Below the pieces are notes generated by a model, which worked only from the letters and a program-made list of their open reading frames with translations, did not search any database and was not told the origin of the DNA. From an uncultured Pelagibacteraceae bacterium (GTDB lineage Bacteria > Pseudomonadota > Alphaproteobacteria > Pelagibacterales > Pelagibacteraceae): DNA of 64,000 bases. Both the position numbers and the translations under genes were made by a program. Shown one piece after another: positions 27,288-37,697 of the stretch. The stretch lies in assembly GCA_902520335.1 (NCBI GenBank), contig CABYNS010000003.1, positions 62,001 to 126,000 of the forward strand. The letters run 5' to 3'. Each line of letters opens with the position of its first letter. Positions within the stretch are counted from its first letter, which is position 1.

Positions 27288-27316
27288 ATTACAGAATTGT
27301 TACACTTTTGTTAAAA
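27288..27316 (-). promoter_or_regulatory. Three-unit Pho box before pstS
   Basis: Read on the plus strand, heptamers ATTACAG (27288), GTTACAC (27299) and GTTAAAA (27310) repeat exactly every 11 bases. On the pstS strand the best pair reads GTGTAAC-AATT-CTGTAAT, close to the PhoB consensus CTGTCAT with 11-base spacing. A TATACG at about 19 bases downstream may be the -10. PhoB itself is encoded at the end of this operon. Confidence 0.7.
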
Positions 27317-27326
27317 AGATAACTTT

Positions 27327-27935
27327 TTAGTTGTATTTCATTGAGATTATAATCTCATCATTTTCTGTTTCTAAACCACCTTTACAAGAAACAGGGTTAA
27401 CTTTATCTTTAAAAGCAAGCTCAGTTGTAGGTCTCAAAATAACTTCAAGTTTCACTAAATTAACTAATTCTTCTAAGACGCTTTGATCGTATCGCCATCT
27501 TGGCCATGTGCTTGGAGTAGAAAAAACAGATGTTAAATAACTAGTTGCCATAGTAAACCTATAATTACTTAAATTTTCGTTTCTCAACAAATGATCTCTT
27601 ACTGAATTAAATATATTTCTACATCTAAATGAGTCTGACATATAATTCTCTTTTTTTAAATTTTCATTTACTGGGATTGAAACAATTAAATCTACTGTAT
27701 TTCTCCAATAGGAAGTGACAACATCCATATATATATCTTCATAAGACACATCTTTATGTTTCTTTACAGCGGGATAAGAACTCTTTAAGTCCTCTTCTAA
27801 TCTAAAAATACCTATGTCAAAAACTGTTAATTGCTGAGTACGTAAAAGAGTAGAAAGGTCTTTTGAATATACACTAGTTGTGAAAAACAAAATTAAATAA
27901 AAAAATATTAAAATATTTTTGAGTATTTTAATCAT
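27327..27935 (-). CDS. Exported protein of unknown function in the phosphate locus
   Basis: A 202-residue protein with a clear signal peptide (about residues 1-24, ending SVYSKD) and no further membrane segment, so probably periplasmic. Two cysteines (SFRCRNI and VSCKGG) could form a disulfide. The middle is rich in aromatic residues (STPSTWPRWRYDQ). I do not recognise the family. It sits between phoR and pstS on the same strand, with its own upstream region carrying degenerate 11-base repeats, so it is probably phosphate-regulated. Confidence 0.75.
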   Translation of the reverse strand: MIKILKNILIFFYLILFFTTSVYSKDLSTLLRTQQLTVFDIGIFRLEEDLKSSYPAVKKHKDVSYEDIYMDVVTSYWRNTVDLIVSIPVNENLKKENYMSDSFRCRNIFNSVRDHLLRNENLSNYRFTMATSYLTSVFSTPSTWPRWRYDQSVLEELVNLVKLEVILRPTTELAFKDKVNPVSCKGGLETENDEIIISMKYN

Positions 27936-27969
27936 TATAAAATTTTAAATAAAATCTATACACGAATCA

Positions 27970-27998
27970 ATCAAAGAAATGTTAAAGTTTTCTCAAAT
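27970..27998 (-). promoter_or_regulatory. Degenerate Pho-box-like repeats before the exported gene
   Basis: On the plus strand ATCAAAG (27970), GTTAAAG (27981) and CTCAAAT (27992) follow the same 11-base period and spacer composition as the pstS box, with the middle A/C position changed. TATAGA lies 9 bases downstream on the minus strand as a possible -10. The match is weak, and the AT-rich context makes chance similarity possible. Confidence 0.35.
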
Positions 27999-28030
27999 AA
28001 AGGTTGTAAAATGAAGTTTTTTTTAAATTT

Positions 28031-29173
28031 TTATTTCGAAGGCAAATATATTCTAATTTCAGTACCTTTACCAACCTCTGAAAGAATCTCAAAATCACCT
28101 CTGTGTTGGGTAATTATGTGTTTAACAATAGCTAATCCTAAACCAGTTCCACCAACTTTTTTACTTTGTTCTATGTCAACCCTGTAAAATCTTTCTGTAA
28201 CACGTGAAATGTGTGCATGGGGAATGCCATAACCTTCATCTTTAATACTAATCATTATGTTCTTTTCTAATAGTTTGTTATTGTTTTCATTTTTAGAAAT
28301 ATATATATTTTTATTTTCTGGAGAATATTTTATTGAATTATCTAAAAGATTAGAAAAAACTGTATTTAATCTTTTTTCATCACCTATAACAATTGATGTA
28401 TCTGTTAATTGATTTTTAACAGTTATATTTTTCTTTTTTAAAACAATTTCAAAATTACTAATAATAGTCTCAAAGAGTTCATTAATATTTACTATTGAAG
28501 TAGGTCTTATATGTTCATCAAGTTCAATCCGCGTAAGAATTAATAGATCATTAATTAAACTTTCCATCCTTGTTGATTGCTCAAATAAAATTTTCATAAA
28601 TTTTTTTTTAGCTTTTTCATCATCAGACGCTGGGCCTTCAATTGTTTCTAATGATCCTTTTATTGCCATTAAAGGAGTTTTTAATTCGTGACTTACATTT
28701 GCTACAAAATCAGTTTTAAATTTTTGTGCTTTTGTAATTTCAGTAAAATCTTTTAAAAATAACACAACAGAATCTGGTTCAGTAAATAAATGAGTTGGGC
28801 CAGGAATAATATAAATTTTATAAAACTGATATGATGGCAGGTCTATTTCAACATCGATATTTTTGGTTTTATTTTCTACGATGGCTTTTTCAATATTTTC
28901 TATTAATTCTGGCTTACGAATTACAGAAGATATGTTTTTATCAATTAAACTACTTCCAAATCTTTTTAATGCACTTGGATTAGCATATTTAATTATATTA
29001 AATTTATTTAATGCAAAAAACTGATCTTCAAGCTCATCAATAATTACTCTTTTGGTTTTTTCTTCTCTTTTATTAATTATTGTAGCGGTATTTATTAATT
29101 TATTTTTTTTTTGATTAAGTAAATATAGAAGATAAATTATAACAACTATAAGTAGAATGACGAAATATTCCAT
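28031..29173 (-). CDS. phoR: Phosphate regulon sensor kinase PhoR
   Basis: A 380-residue histidine kinase with a single N-terminal membrane helix (about 2-20), a PAS-like region (about 45-150), the phospho-acceptor H-box NVSHELKTPLMAIKG, and an ATPase domain with N-box (LDNSIKYSP), G1 (IKDEGYGIP) and G2 (GTGLGLAIVKHI). It phosphorylates PhoB under phosphate limitation. It is separated from the downstream exported gene by 95 bases and from agt upstream by 64. Confidence 0.93.
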   Translation of the reverse strand: MEYFVILLIVVIIYLLYLLNQKKNKLINTATIINKREEKTKRVIIDELEDQFFALNKFNIIKYANPSALKRFGSSLIDKNISSVIRKPELIENIEKAIVENKTKNIDVEIDLPSYQFYKIYIIPGPTHLFTEPDSVVLFLKDFTEITKAQKFKTDFVANVSHELKTPLMAIKGSLETIEGPASDDEKAKKKFMKILFEQSTRMESLINDLLILTRIELDEHIRPTSIVNINELFETIISNFEIVLKKKNITVKNQLTDTSIVIGDEKRLNTVFSNLLDNSIKYSPENKNIYISKNENNNKLLEKNIMISIKDEGYGIPHAHISRVTERFYRVDIEQSKKVGGTGLGLAIVKHIITQHRGDFEILSEVGKGTEIRIYLPSK

Positions 29174-29191
29174 AAATTTAGATAGGTTAAT

Positions 29192-29219
29192 TTTGCATTA
29201 TTACACTTTTTAATGCAAA
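29192..29219. repeat. Inverted repeat between agt and phoR
   Basis: TTTGCATTA (29192-29200) and TAATGCAAA (29211-29219) form a perfect 9-bp inverted repeat with a 10-base loop, which contains a single Pho-like heptamer half ATTACAC (29200-29206). No T-run follows, so a terminator is unlikely; it could be an operator or an mRNA hairpin in front of phoR. Confidence 0.45.
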
Positions 29220-29237
29220 CAAATTAAGAAAAATTAA

Positions 29238-30245
29238 CTAATGATTTGGTGAAATATTATTAAAAAATATTTTTGCTGTTTCTTCCCAAGTGAATTTTTT
29301 TGCAAATTCAAGACAATCATTTCGATCAACTTTCAAAGCTTTATGGGCTGAAACTTTAAGATCATCATCTAAACAATTTATTTTGGATCCTTCAAATATA
29401 TCTTTAGGACCTGGAACAGGATATGCAGCAACAGGTGTTCCACAATTTAAAGCTTCTGTAACTACAATTCCAAATGTATCTGTTTTACTTGGAAATACAA
29501 AAACATCAGAAGATGCAAAATGTGATGCTAATTCACCATTTGTTTTTTCTCCTAAAAAAATATCTTTAGGAAATTCTTTTTTTAATTTTTTTAAATCAGG
29601 TCCTTTTCCTATTATTAATTTTGTACCTTCTAAATCACATTCTAAAAAAGCTCTTATGTTTTTTTCAACTGCAACTCTTCCAACATAAATCCAAATAGGT
29701 CTTTTATGAGGTAAATCAATTTTTTTCGGGTTCTTAAAAGCTCCATGATTTCCTCCTCTAGTCCAAGTAATCATTTTATTATCATCTATACCTATATCGA
29801 TTAATTCTTTTCTCATAGATTCTGTTGTTACTAAAATTCTCTCAGCCTTATTATGAAAATTTGCTAAAAATTTTTCGGCCCATTTTGCTGGTATAATAGG
29901 AAAGTAAAGTTTTAGATATTTATCAAATCTTGTATGAAAGCTCGTAGTAAACTTTAGATTATTTTTTAAACAATATCTTCTTGCCATAGTCCCTATCGGG
30001 CCTTCGGTAGCGATATGAATTGCATCTGGATTGATTTTCTTTATTAAACTACCAACTCTTGGCCATACATTAATAGATAGTCTTATTTCATTATATTTCG
30101 GCATCGGAAAAGTAAAAAATAAGTCAGGTGTAATATATTCTATTCTATGACCTTGTTCTTTTAATACATTGCCTGTTTCATGTAAGGTTCTTACAACACC
30201 ATTTACTTGTGGAAAATATGCATCTGTAGCAATTAAAATTTTCAT
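29238..30245 (-). CDS. agt: Glycosyltransferase (GT4), lipid-remodelling Agt-like
   Basis: A 335-residue GT-B enzyme. The N-terminal acceptor half starts with ATDAYFPQVNGVVRTLHETG. The donor half has VGRVAVEKN and the EX7E-type segment TDTFGIVVTEALNCGTPVAA. In marine alphaproteobacteria including SAR11, a glycosyltransferase paired with PlcP adds sugar to diacylglycerol, making glycolipids that replace phospholipids under phosphate starvation. The 2-base gap to the plcP-like gene and the phoR neighbour support that role; the exact sugar cannot be read. Confidence 0.82.
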   Translation of the reverse strand: MKILIATDAYFPQVNGVVRTLHETGNVLKEQGHRIEYITPDLFFTFPMPKYNEIRLSINVWPRVGSLIKKINPDAIHIATEGPIGTMARRYCLKNNLKFTTSFHTRFDKYLKLYFPIIPAKWAEKFLANFHNKAERILVTTESMRKELIDIGIDDNKMITWTRGGNHGAFKNPKKIDLPHKRPIWIYVGRVAVEKNIRAFLECDLEGTKLIIGKGPDLKKLKKEFPKDIFLGEKTNGELASHFASSDVFVFPSKTDTFGIVVTEALNCGTPVAAYPVPGPKDIFEGSKINCLDDDLKVSAHKALKVDRNDCLEFAKKFTWEETAKIFFNNISPNH

Positions 30246-30247
30246 AA

Positions 30248-31069
30248 CTAAGAGGCAACTTTGAGATCTTTGGTGCCTATTTCTTCTAAATTTTTTTCAG
30301 AAATTAAATAATTTTTCCTTAATTTATCCCAATATAATATTTCAAAAGTACCATCATAATTCTCAACAAGTGCAGTACAAGACTCAACCCAATCTCCACA
30401 ATTCAAATAATTTACACCATCGAAATCTTGATCTTCAGCATGATGAATGTGTCCACAAATTATACCATCGTATTTTTTTCTTTTAGCATATTCAGAAACT
30501 GTTTTTTCATATTCACCAATATATTTTACAGCGTTTTTAACTTTGTATTTTAAAAATTTTGCAAGAGACCAATATTCTTTACCTCTTAATTTTCTAAAAA
30601 AATTAATTAGATTGTTGAATTTTAAAAGTAATTCATAAGCAATCGAACCTAATTTTGAGAGCCATTTAGCATGTTTCATAACACCATCCCAAGCATCACC
30701 ATGAACTACTAGGTATTTTTTTCCTAAATTGGTCTCATGCACAACTCTATTTATTAAATGAATGTCACCAAAATTCATTGGGATAAATTTTCTAAACATT
30801 TCGTCATGATTACCCATTATGTAAAAAACTTTAGTACCATGTCTAGCTTTTCTTAAAATTTTTTGAATGACGTCATTGTGTTCTTGAGGCCAATAAAAAT
30901 TCTTTTGCATAGCCCAAACATCAACAATATCTCCAACTAAGAATAAATTTTCAGACCTTGAGTTTTTAAAAAACTCTAAAATTTTATTAGCTTGGCAACC
31001 TTTTGTTCCAAGGTGTAAGTCTGAAATAAAAATGCTTTTGTATTTTAATAAAGGCGCGCTATTTTTCAT
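30248..31069 (-). CDS. plcP: PlcP-like metallophosphoesterase (phospholipid turnover)
   Basis: A 273-residue calcineurin-like phosphoesterase with the full metal set: SDLHLGT, GDIVDVW, GNHDE, VHGDAWD and CGHIHH. It resembles UDP-diacylglucosamine pyrophosphatase LpxH. However, the pairing with agt, the phosphate locus and the Pho-like box upstream favour PlcP, the phospholipase-C-type enzyme that frees diacylglycerol from phospholipids when phosphate is scarce. LpxH-like activity is the main alternative. Confidence 0.8.
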   Translation of the reverse strand: MKNSAPLLKYKSIFISDLHLGTKGCQANKILEFFKNSRSENLFLVGDIVDVWAMQKNFYWPQEHNDVIQKILRKARHGTKVFYIMGNHDEMFRKFIPMNFGDIHLINRVVHETNLGKKYLVVHGDAWDGVMKHAKWLSKLGSIAYELLLKFNNLINFFRKLRGKEYWSLAKFLKYKVKNAVKYIGEYEKTVSEYAKRKKYDGIICGHIHHAEDQDFDGVNYLNCGDWVESCTALVENYDGTFEILYWDKLRKNYLISEKNLEEIGTKDLKVAS

Positions 31070-31122
31070 ATATACTTGTTTTTATAATTGATTCGCTTAT
31101 AACTAGAATCATTAAATTATTT

Positions 31123-31152
31123 GTACACTTTAATGTTACAGAATTATTAAAA
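31123..31152 (-). promoter_or_regulatory. Pho-box-like repeats between plcP and the lipid kinase gene
   Basis: On the plus strand GTACAC (31123), GTTACAG (31135) and ATTAAAA (31146) resemble the pstS box, including the identical GTTACAG/ATTACAG-AATT core. Spacing is 12 then 11 bases. The orientation matches plcP, with TATAAG about 20 bases further on that strand as a possible -10. It abuts the start codon of the divergent lipid kinase gene, so PhoB bound here could also affect that gene. Confidence 0.55.
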
Positions 31153-31153
31153 T

Positions 31154-32041
31154 ATGAAGTTTTGTCTAATATATAATAAGAAATCTGCTGGTGGAAGAAA
31201 GTCGAATTTTATTAAAAAAATTTATAAAGAAATTCAAAAACAACACTCAGTTGATTTTTACGAAACTAAAAATGAGACTCATGCATCAAAAATTATAAAA
31301 GATTTATCGAATCGTGGATATAACAGGCTGTTATTAGCTGGAGGTGACGGATCTGTTTCATTTGCAATTAATGAATTAATAAAAAATAATTTTGATTTAA
31401 ATAAAGATTTTGCAATTGGATATATTCCTGCAGGTACAGCTAATATTTTACAAGCAGAATTAGGTATGACTAAAAATATTAAACAAATTGCAAAAACTTT
31501 AACATCAAACAATTTTGATAAATCTAATTTAATCAAAATAAATGAGAAATATTTTGTTTTAATGGCAGGTTTAGGATGGGATGCTCAAATAGTACAATCG
31601 ATTGATTCTTCAATTAAGAGGATAATGGGAAAGTTAATTTTTGCAATAAAAGGTTTTGAGAAATTTTTATTTATGAGGAACAAAAAAATCAAAACATCAA
31701 TAAATAATGAAACTTTTTTGGCAGATTGGATAATATGTTCTAATAGTAAATACTATGCGGGCCACCATACAATAGCGAAAACAAATATTTTTGATGATAA
31801 AATTGTTACCTATATTTTTAGAGACTTAACTCGGTTAAAATTATTATATTACATATACTTAATAGCTATTTATGGAAATCTTGAAAAATCAAAATCAGTA
31901 ATTACAAAATATAATAATGATATTAAATTTGAAAGTGTCGATGATAAAATACCCGTTCAGATAGATGGTGATAATTTTGGTAATTTTGAAGAAATAAAAA
32001 TTTCAAAATCAAATAAAAAAATTAATTTTTTAGTAAAATAA
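31154..32041 (+). CDS. Diacylglycerol kinase-family lipid kinase
   Basis: A 295-residue DAGK_cat-fold protein (YegS/BmrU/DgkB type). The nucleotide-binding motif is AGGDGSVSFAIN (about residues 62-73), followed by the IPAGTANILQAELG block. Members phosphorylate diacylglycerol or related lipids. Being divergent from plcP-agt, it could recycle diacylglycerol released by PlcP back to phosphatidate once phosphate returns. The stop codon directly abuts that of manC on the other strand. Confidence 0.85.
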   Translation: MKFCLIYNKKSAGGRKSNFIKKIYKEIQKQHSVDFYETKNETHASKIIKDLSNRGYNRLLLAGGDGSVSFAINELIKNNFDLNKDFAIGYIPAGTANILQAELGMTKNIKQIAKTLTSNNFDKSNLIKINEKYFVLMAGLGWDAQIVQSIDSSIKRIMGKLIFAIKGFEKFLFMRNKKIKTSINNETFLADWIICSNSKYYAGHHTIAKTNIFDDKIVTYIFRDLTRLKLLYYIYLIAIYGNLEKSKSVITKYNNDIKFESVDDKIPVQIDGDNFGNFEEIKISKSNKKINFLVK

Positions 32042-33235
32042 TCATTTTATTCTGCCGTAAACATCTTGATATCTAACTATATCAGTTTCTTTTAAAATTG
32101 AGCCTAGTTGAGCTTCAATAATTTTTACTGGTTTTTTATAAGGGTTTTCTATTCGATGAATTGCACCTAAGGGAATAAAAATTGTTTCATCTCGTTTCAT
32201 AGTAAAATATTTTTTATTTAAAGTAATTTTAGGTTTACCATGAGTAACTACCCAGTGTTCAGCTCTATGATGATGTTTCTGAAGACTTAATATACCTTTG
32301 GGTTTTACATATAATTCTTTAATCAAAAATTCCTTACCATTAAATAGATTTACATAACTACCCCAAGGTCTATGAAATACATTCTTCTTTTTATAATAAT
32401 GTCTTTTATTTCGTCCATACATCTTACAAATTTCTTTCCAAGATCCTAAATCAGACCAAGGAATATCTAATTTGATCACATTTATATCTTTAGTTTTTTC
32501 TAATATTGCATAGTCAAAAGACTTAGCTGTTACTTTGGTAAATGTTTGTTTGTTTAAATAATACACATTACTTTTATATTTTGCTTTTGTTACAGCTTTG
32601 TCACAATTTCGGTAAATATTTGGTTGGTATTTCTTGAAATTATTAATTATTGAATCTTTTCTCAAATAAAACATTCCAGAATTCCAATAACCTTTTTTAC
32701 TAATTATTTGTTTAGCTTTAGCCTCTTTTGGTTTTTCTATAAATCTAGTTACCTTGGTATTTTTTGTTAAAAAATATCCAAATTCACTAGAGGGCATTGT
32801 AGGTTTAATTCCAAAGATAAAGATATTATTATGAGTAAGTTTTTTTTGGTTTTTTTTGATAGCTTTATTAAATAATGCAACCTTCTCTATCAAATGATCA
32901 GCAGCTAAGAACATTAATGGTTGTTCATTTGGAATATCTTTAATTAAAGCAGTACTTAAAATAGCTGGTGCTGTATTTCTTTTAGCAGGTTCTAAAACTA
33001 TTTTAAATTTTCTTATTTTGTGTTTTTTTAGGTGTTGTTTTACTTGTCTTAAATATTTTTTATTAGTGCTTATAATTGGAGCATCATATATCGATGCTTT
33101 AACTCTCTCTAAAGTTTTACCTAGTAAAGTCCAATTACCAAAATCTATAAATTGTTTTGCTTGATGTTTTTTAGCGTTAGGCCAAAGTCTCGTTCCCGCT
33201 CCACCACATAAAATGACTGGGCGAATTTTCATCAA
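32042..33235 (-). CDS. manC: Mannose-1-phosphate guanylyltransferase / mannose-6-phosphate isomerase
   Basis: A 397-residue protein with the nucleotidyltransferase motif [13 protein letters not shown] at the N-terminus and [10 protein letters not shown] mid-protein, then a type II cupin ([11 protein letters not shown] ... [16 protein letters not shown]) that gives the isomerase activity. It makes GDP-mannose for surface polysaccharide. It is shorter than the usual 470 residues, mainly by trimming inside the first domain. It overlaps ilvD by 4 bases but is unrelated to it in pathway. Confidence 0.92.
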   Translation of the reverse strand: MMKIRPVILCGGAGTRLWPNAKKHQAKQFIDFGNWTLLGKTLERVKASIYDAPIISTNKKYLRQVKQHLKKHKIRKFKIVLEPAKRNTAPAILSTALIKDIPNEQPLMFLAADHLIEKVALFNKAIKKNQKKLTHNNIFIFGIKPTMPSSEFGYFLTKNTKVTRFIEKPKEAKAKQIISKKGYWNSGMFYLRKDSIINNFKKYQPNIYRNCDKAVTKAKYKSNVYYLNKQTFTKVTAKSFDYAILEKTKDINVIKLDIPWSDLGSWKEICKMYGRNKRHYYKKKNVFHRPWGSYVNLFNGKEFLIKELYVKPKGILSLQKHHHRAEHWVVTHGKPKITLNKKYFTMKRDETIFIPLGAIHRIENPYKKPVKIIEAQLGSILKETDIVRYQDVYGRIK

Positions 33236-34950
33236 ATTTTTGAGTAATCCTTTACTTCTTTTTTCTTACCTGGGTGAGTTGGTGCTCCTAAAAATGCCGG
33301 TCCAACAGTTTGAGCATATTTCCAAAGAGTTCCTGATCCAAAATCAGATTTTCTAGCTTTCCATTTTCGTCTTCTTGAAGCTAATTGTGCTCGTGTTAAT
33401 CGAACATTTATAGTTCCTTTTTTAGCATCTATATCAATAACATCACCATTACGTAATAAAGCGATTGGACCACCTAAAGCTGCCTCAGGTCCAACATGGC
33501 CTACACAAAATCCTCTAGTTGCTCCAGAAAATCTTCCATCAGTTATTAAGGCAACCTTCTCTCCTTTACCTTGTCCATAAATTGCACCTGTTGTTGAGAG
33601 CATTTCTCTCATACCTGGTCCACCAACTGGTCCTTCATATCTGATAATAATTACATCGCCGTCTTTATATTTTCTGCTTTGAACTGCTTTCATCGCACTT
33701 TCTTCGTTATCAAAACATCTTGCTATTCCAGTAAATTGTAATTTTTTAAGTCCAGCAATTTTAACAATTCCTCCTTCAGGAGCTAAGTTTCCTTTTAAAC
33801 CAACCACTCCACCCGTTGGTGATAAAGGGTTTTTAAATGATCTCATTACTTTTTGTTTAGGATTAAATTTAATTCCCTTTAAATTTTCTTTCATTGTTTT
33901 ACCTGTAACGGTCATACAATCACCGTGTATATATCCACCTTCATAAAGAGTTTTTAAAAGCATTGGCACTCCACCTGCTAACCACATATCTTTAGCAACA
34001 TATTTTCCACCTGGTTTTAAGTCGGCAAGATATGGAGTTCTTTTAAATATTTTTGCAACATCCATTAAATCAAATTTAATACCAGCTTCATTTGCTATTG
34101 CCGGTAAATGTAACCCTGCATTGGTAGATCCACCTGTTGCAGCAACAATTGTTGCAGCATTTTCTAAAGCTTTTCTTGTAACAATATCTCTAGGTTTAAT
34201 TTTTTTAGCTAATAATTCCATTACCATTCGCCCACTTGCTTTTGCATATTTATCTCTTTCTTCGTATGGTGCTGGTGTTCCAGCAGAGTAAGGTAATGCT
34301 AAACCAATCGCTTCAGATACACAGGCCATAGTGTTAGCAGTAAATTGTCCACCACAAGCTCCAGCTGTTGGACATGCAACTAATTCTAATTTTCTTAATT
34401 CTTTTGCAGACATTTGTCCTGATGAATGTTTTCCAACTGCCTCAAAAACATCTACAACAGTCACGTCTTTACCTTTGTATTTTCCTGGTAATATTGAACC
34501 ACCATATATAAATACACTTGGAACGTTTAATCTAACCATTGACATCATCAAACCAGGTAAAGACTTATCACAACCTGCAATACCTACTAAAGCATCATAA
34601 CAGTGCCCTCTTACAGTTAATTCAGCACTATCAGCAATAACTTCTCTTGATATTAATGAAGATTTCATTCCCTCATGACCCATAGCAATACCGTCTGTTA
34701 CGGTAATTGTACAAAACTCTCGTGGTGTTCCACCTGATGCTCTTACACCCTTTTTAACAGACTGGGCTTGTCTCATTAAGGCTATATTACAAGGTGCCGC
34801 CTCATTCCATGTTGATACAACTCCAACAAAAGGCTTAGCAACATCCTTTTCTGTTTCTCCCATTGCATAATAAAATGACCTATGAGGAGCTCTATCGGGT
34901 CCTAAAGATGTATGTCGACTTGGCAATTTTTTCTTATTAAATTTCCGCAT
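33232..34950 (-). CDS. ilvD: Dihydroxy-acid dehydratase
   Basis: A 572-residue Fe-S enzyme for the third common step of isoleucine and valine synthesis (and pantothenate precursor supply). Cluster and Mg ligands are seen in [14 protein letters not shown] and [16 protein letters not shown], and the C-terminal part has [16 protein letters not shown]. Its start overlaps the valS stop by one base, linking valine synthesis and tRNA-Val charging in one transcript. Confidence 0.97.
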   Translation of the reverse strand: MRKFNKKKLPSRHTSLGPDRAPHRSFYYAMGETEKDVAKPFVGVVSTWNEAAPCNIALMRQAQSVKKGVRASGGTPREFCTITVTDGIAMGHEGMKSSLISREVIADSAELTVRGHCYDALVGIAGCDKSLPGLMMSMVRLNVPSVFIYGGSILPGKYKGKDVTVVDVFEAVGKHSSGQMSAKELRKLELVACPTAGACGGQFTANTMACVSEAIGLALPYSAGTPAPYEERDKYAKASGRMVMELLAKKIKPRDIVTRKALENAATIVAATGGSTNAGLHLPAIANEAGIKFDLMDVAKIFKRTPYLADLKPGGKYVAKDMWLAGGVPMLLKTLYEGGYIHGDCMTVTGKTMKENLKGIKFNPKQKVMRSFKNPLSPTGGVVGLKGNLAPEGGIVKIAGLKKLQFTGIARCFDNEESAMKAVQSRKYKDGDVIIIRYEGPVGGPGMREMLSTTGAIYGQGKGEKVALITDGRFSGATRGFCVGHVGPEAALGGPIALLRNGDVIDIDAKKGTINVRLTRAQLASRRRKWKARKSDFGSGTLWKYAQTVGPAFLGAPTHPGKKKEVKDYSKI

Positions 34951-37574
34951 TATAAACTTTCAATTGTTAAAAATATTTTTTTGATATCATTTTTTAAGTT
35001 ATTATAGTTAGTTTTTTCTTGTTCAACAATATTTTTTGGCGCCCTATCGATAAATCCTTTGTTTGATAATCGTTGTGAAATCTTATCTAATTCATCTTGA
35101 TATTTTGTTTGTCTTTTTTGTAAATTTTCTTTGATTAAACTTAAATCAATATTTTCATCAAAATAAATCTTAAAAATATCACCCGAAATTAAAAGAGTTG
35201 CAGAAGGTCTATCTTGATCTTTTTCAAAAAAATTATTGATGCGACCAAGTTTTTTTAAGATTATTTCATTATTATCCATCAAAGAACGATTTTTTTTAGC
35301 TATTTTGTTCATGGAAAGATCTACAAAAGAACCTGGACTAATATTTAACTCATTTTTAAAAGATCTAAGTTCTGAGATAATATTGATGATTTTCTCCACA
35401 TCTTTTTGAGATTTATCTTTTTTGACTTTCCCCGAAGGCCAGTTTTTGTACATAAGAAAATTCTTATTCGATTTATCAAACTTATTTTTTAACCATATTT
35501 CCTCAGTAACAAATGGGATAAATGGATGAAGCATAATAAGTATTTGTTTAAAAACATAAGCTGATACCTCTTTTACCTCTTTTTTTGATTTCTCATCATC
35601 TGAATATAGGATTGTTTTTGAAAGTTCGATATACCAATCACAGTATGAATGCCAAGCAAATTGATAAGCATTTTTGGCTGCCTCATCAAATCGATAGTCT
35701 TTTATATTCTTTTGGATTTTATCTTTTATTTCTATCAATTCAGAATAAATCCATTTATTGATATTTAAAGTAGTTTTGGGAACTTTATCAGTCTTTTTAA
35801 AATCACAATTATTTGTGATCAAAAAATTATTTGCATTCCACAATTTATTTAAAAAATTTCTATAACCTTTAACTCTATCCTCTGAAAGTTTTACATCGGT
35901 TCCAGGTGAAGCCATTGAAAGCAAAGTAAATCTTAGAGCATCTGCACTATATTTTTCAATTAAGTCTAATGGATCTATTACATTACCTTTAGATTTAGAC
36001 ATTTTTTGTCCTTTTTCATCTCTTACTAAAGCGTGAACATAAATATCTTTGAAAGGTTCTTTGTTAAGAAATTCCATTCCAAACATGATCATTCGTGCAA
36101 CCCAGAAAAAAATTATATCAAAGCCAGTTACTAAAACTGTTGTTGGATAAAATTTCTTTACAAAATCTTTTTTATCTGGCCATCCTAAAGTTGCAAACGG
36201 CCATAAACCAGAGGAAAACCAAGTATCTAATACGTCAGGATCCCTAACTAATTTTACATCTTTTTTGTAATGTTTCTTAGCTTGCTTACTTGCTTCTTTT
36301 TCATTTAAAGCAACAAATATTTTATTGTCAGGTCCATACCACGCTGGTATTTGATGGCCCCACCACAACTGTCTAGAAACACACCAAGGCTCAATATTAT
36401 TCATCCATTGAAAATAAGTTTTAGACCAGTTATTTGGAAAAAAATTTGTTTTTTTTGTTTTAACAATCTTTTTAGCTTTAATTGCTAATTTTTTTGCATC
36501 AACAAACCATTGCTCAGTCAAAAAAGGTTCGATAACAGAGTTAGATCTATCTCCATAAGGAACTTTATTTTTTATATTTTCTTCCTTAACAAAAAAATCT
36601 TTTTCTTTAAGCTCATTTAATATTTTTTTACGAGCATCAAATCTATCCAAACCTACATAATCTTTTGGTGCATTTTCATTTATTTTACCCTCTTCTGTAA
36701 ACACATTAATTATTTCAAGTTTATTTCTCTGTCCTACATCATAATCATTAAAATCATGTGCTGGAGTAATTTTTAGTGCTCCAGTTCCTTGTTCTGGATC
36801 CGCATAATTGTCTTTTATTATTTTAATTTTTCTTCCTACAATAGGTATAGTGACTGTTTTGCCGACAAAACTTTTATATCTTTTATCTTTTGGATTAACT
36901 GCAATCGCTGTATCTCCAAGCATAGTCTCAGGTCTTGTGGTAGCTATTGTGATAAATTCTGATGATTTATCTATTGGATACCTAATATAGTAAATCTTAG
37001 AGTTCATTTCTCTTTGATCTACCTCTAAATCTGAAATTGCGGTTTTTAATACTGTGTCCCAATTTACTAATTTTTCTGCTTTATAAATTAGTTTTTTTTT
37101 ATGTAAATCAACAAATACCTTAATTACAGATTTAGATAAATTTTCATCCATAGTGAAAGCATTTCTGGACCAATCACATGAACAACCTAGTTTTTTTAAT
37201 TGATTGATAATTATATCACCATACTGATTTTTCCAATCCCAAACCTTTTCAATAAATTTTTCTCTTCCTAATGTATTTTTATTTTGATTTTCTTTTTCAA
37301 GTTTTCTTTCAACAAGTGCCTGAGTTGCAATACCAGCATGATCTGTGCCTGGTTGCCATAAAGTTTCATAATTATTCATTCTGTAATATCGAACAAGCAT
37401 GTCTTGTATTGAGTTATTTAAAGCATGACCCATATGTAAACTTCCCGTTACATTAGGTGGTGGAATTACAACTGAAAATTTTTTAGAGTTTTTTTGTGGT
37501 TTAAATAGTTTATTTTTTTCCCAATATGAATAAATCTTATCTTCTACATTGGAATGTATATATTTATCATTCAT
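34950..37574 (-). CDS. valS: Valyl-tRNA synthetase
   Basis: An 874-residue class I synthetase. Motifs: [16 protein letters not shown] (HIGH region, about residues 38-53), the editing domain with [14 protein letters not shown], and [12 protein letters not shown] for the second signature. A C-terminal coiled coil is visible in the last 80 residues. It is divergent from tRNA-Cys across 123 bases that hold its promoter. Confidence 0.97.
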   Translation of the reverse strand: MNDKYIHSNVEDKIYSYWEKNKLFKPQKNSKKFSVVIPPPNVTGSLHMGHALNNSIQDMLVRYYRMNNYETLWQPGTDHAGIATQALVERKLEKENQNKNTLGREKFIEKVWDWKNQYGDIIINQLKKLGCSCDWSRNAFTMDENLSKSVIKVFVDLHKKKLIYKAEKLVNWDTVLKTAISDLEVDQREMNSKIYYIRYPIDKSSEFITIATTRPETMLGDTAIAVNPKDKRYKSFVGKTVTIPIVGRKIKIIKDNYADPEQGTGALKITPAHDFNDYDVGQRNKLEIINVFTEEGKINENAPKDYVGLDRFDARKKILNELKEKDFFVKEENIKNKVPYGDRSNSVIEPFLTEQWFVDAKKLAIKAKKIVKTKKTNFFPNNWSKTYFQWMNNIEPWCVSRQLWWGHQIPAWYGPDNKIFVALNEKEASKQAKKHYKKDVKLVRDPDVLDTWFSSGLWPFATLGWPDKKDFVKKFYPTTVLVTGFDIIFFWVARMIMFGMEFLNKEPFKDIYVHALVRDEKGQKMSKSKGNVIDPLDLIEKYSADALRFTLLSMASPGTDVKLSEDRVKGYRNFLNKLWNANNFLITNNCDFKKTDKVPKTTLNINKWIYSELIEIKDKIQKNIKDYRFDEAAKNAYQFAWHSYCDWYIELSKTILYSDDEKSKKEVKEVSAYVFKQILIMLHPFIPFVTEEIWLKNKFDKSNKNFLMYKNWPSGKVKKDKSQKDVEKIINIISELRSFKNELNISPGSFVDLSMNKIAKKNRSLMDNNEIILKKLGRINNFFEKDQDRPSATLLISGDIFKIYFDENIDLSLIKENLQKRQTKYQDELDKISQRLSNKGFIDRAPKNIVEQEKTNYNNLKNDIKKIFLTIESL

Positions 37575-37697
37575 ATTGGATATGATTAGTTTATAATTTA
37601 TTAATCTAAATTAACAATAATCAAATTAAAACGTTATTTAATAGACTAATCCTAATAATTTTATATAAAACTGAAGTAGCTAAAAGCTAAAACATAA

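Noticed and set aside
30248-31069. LpxH (lipid A synthesis) as the main call
   Set aside because: The fold fits, but the agt neighbour, the Pho-like box and the phosphate locus favour PlcP. LpxH is kept as an alternative in the annotation.
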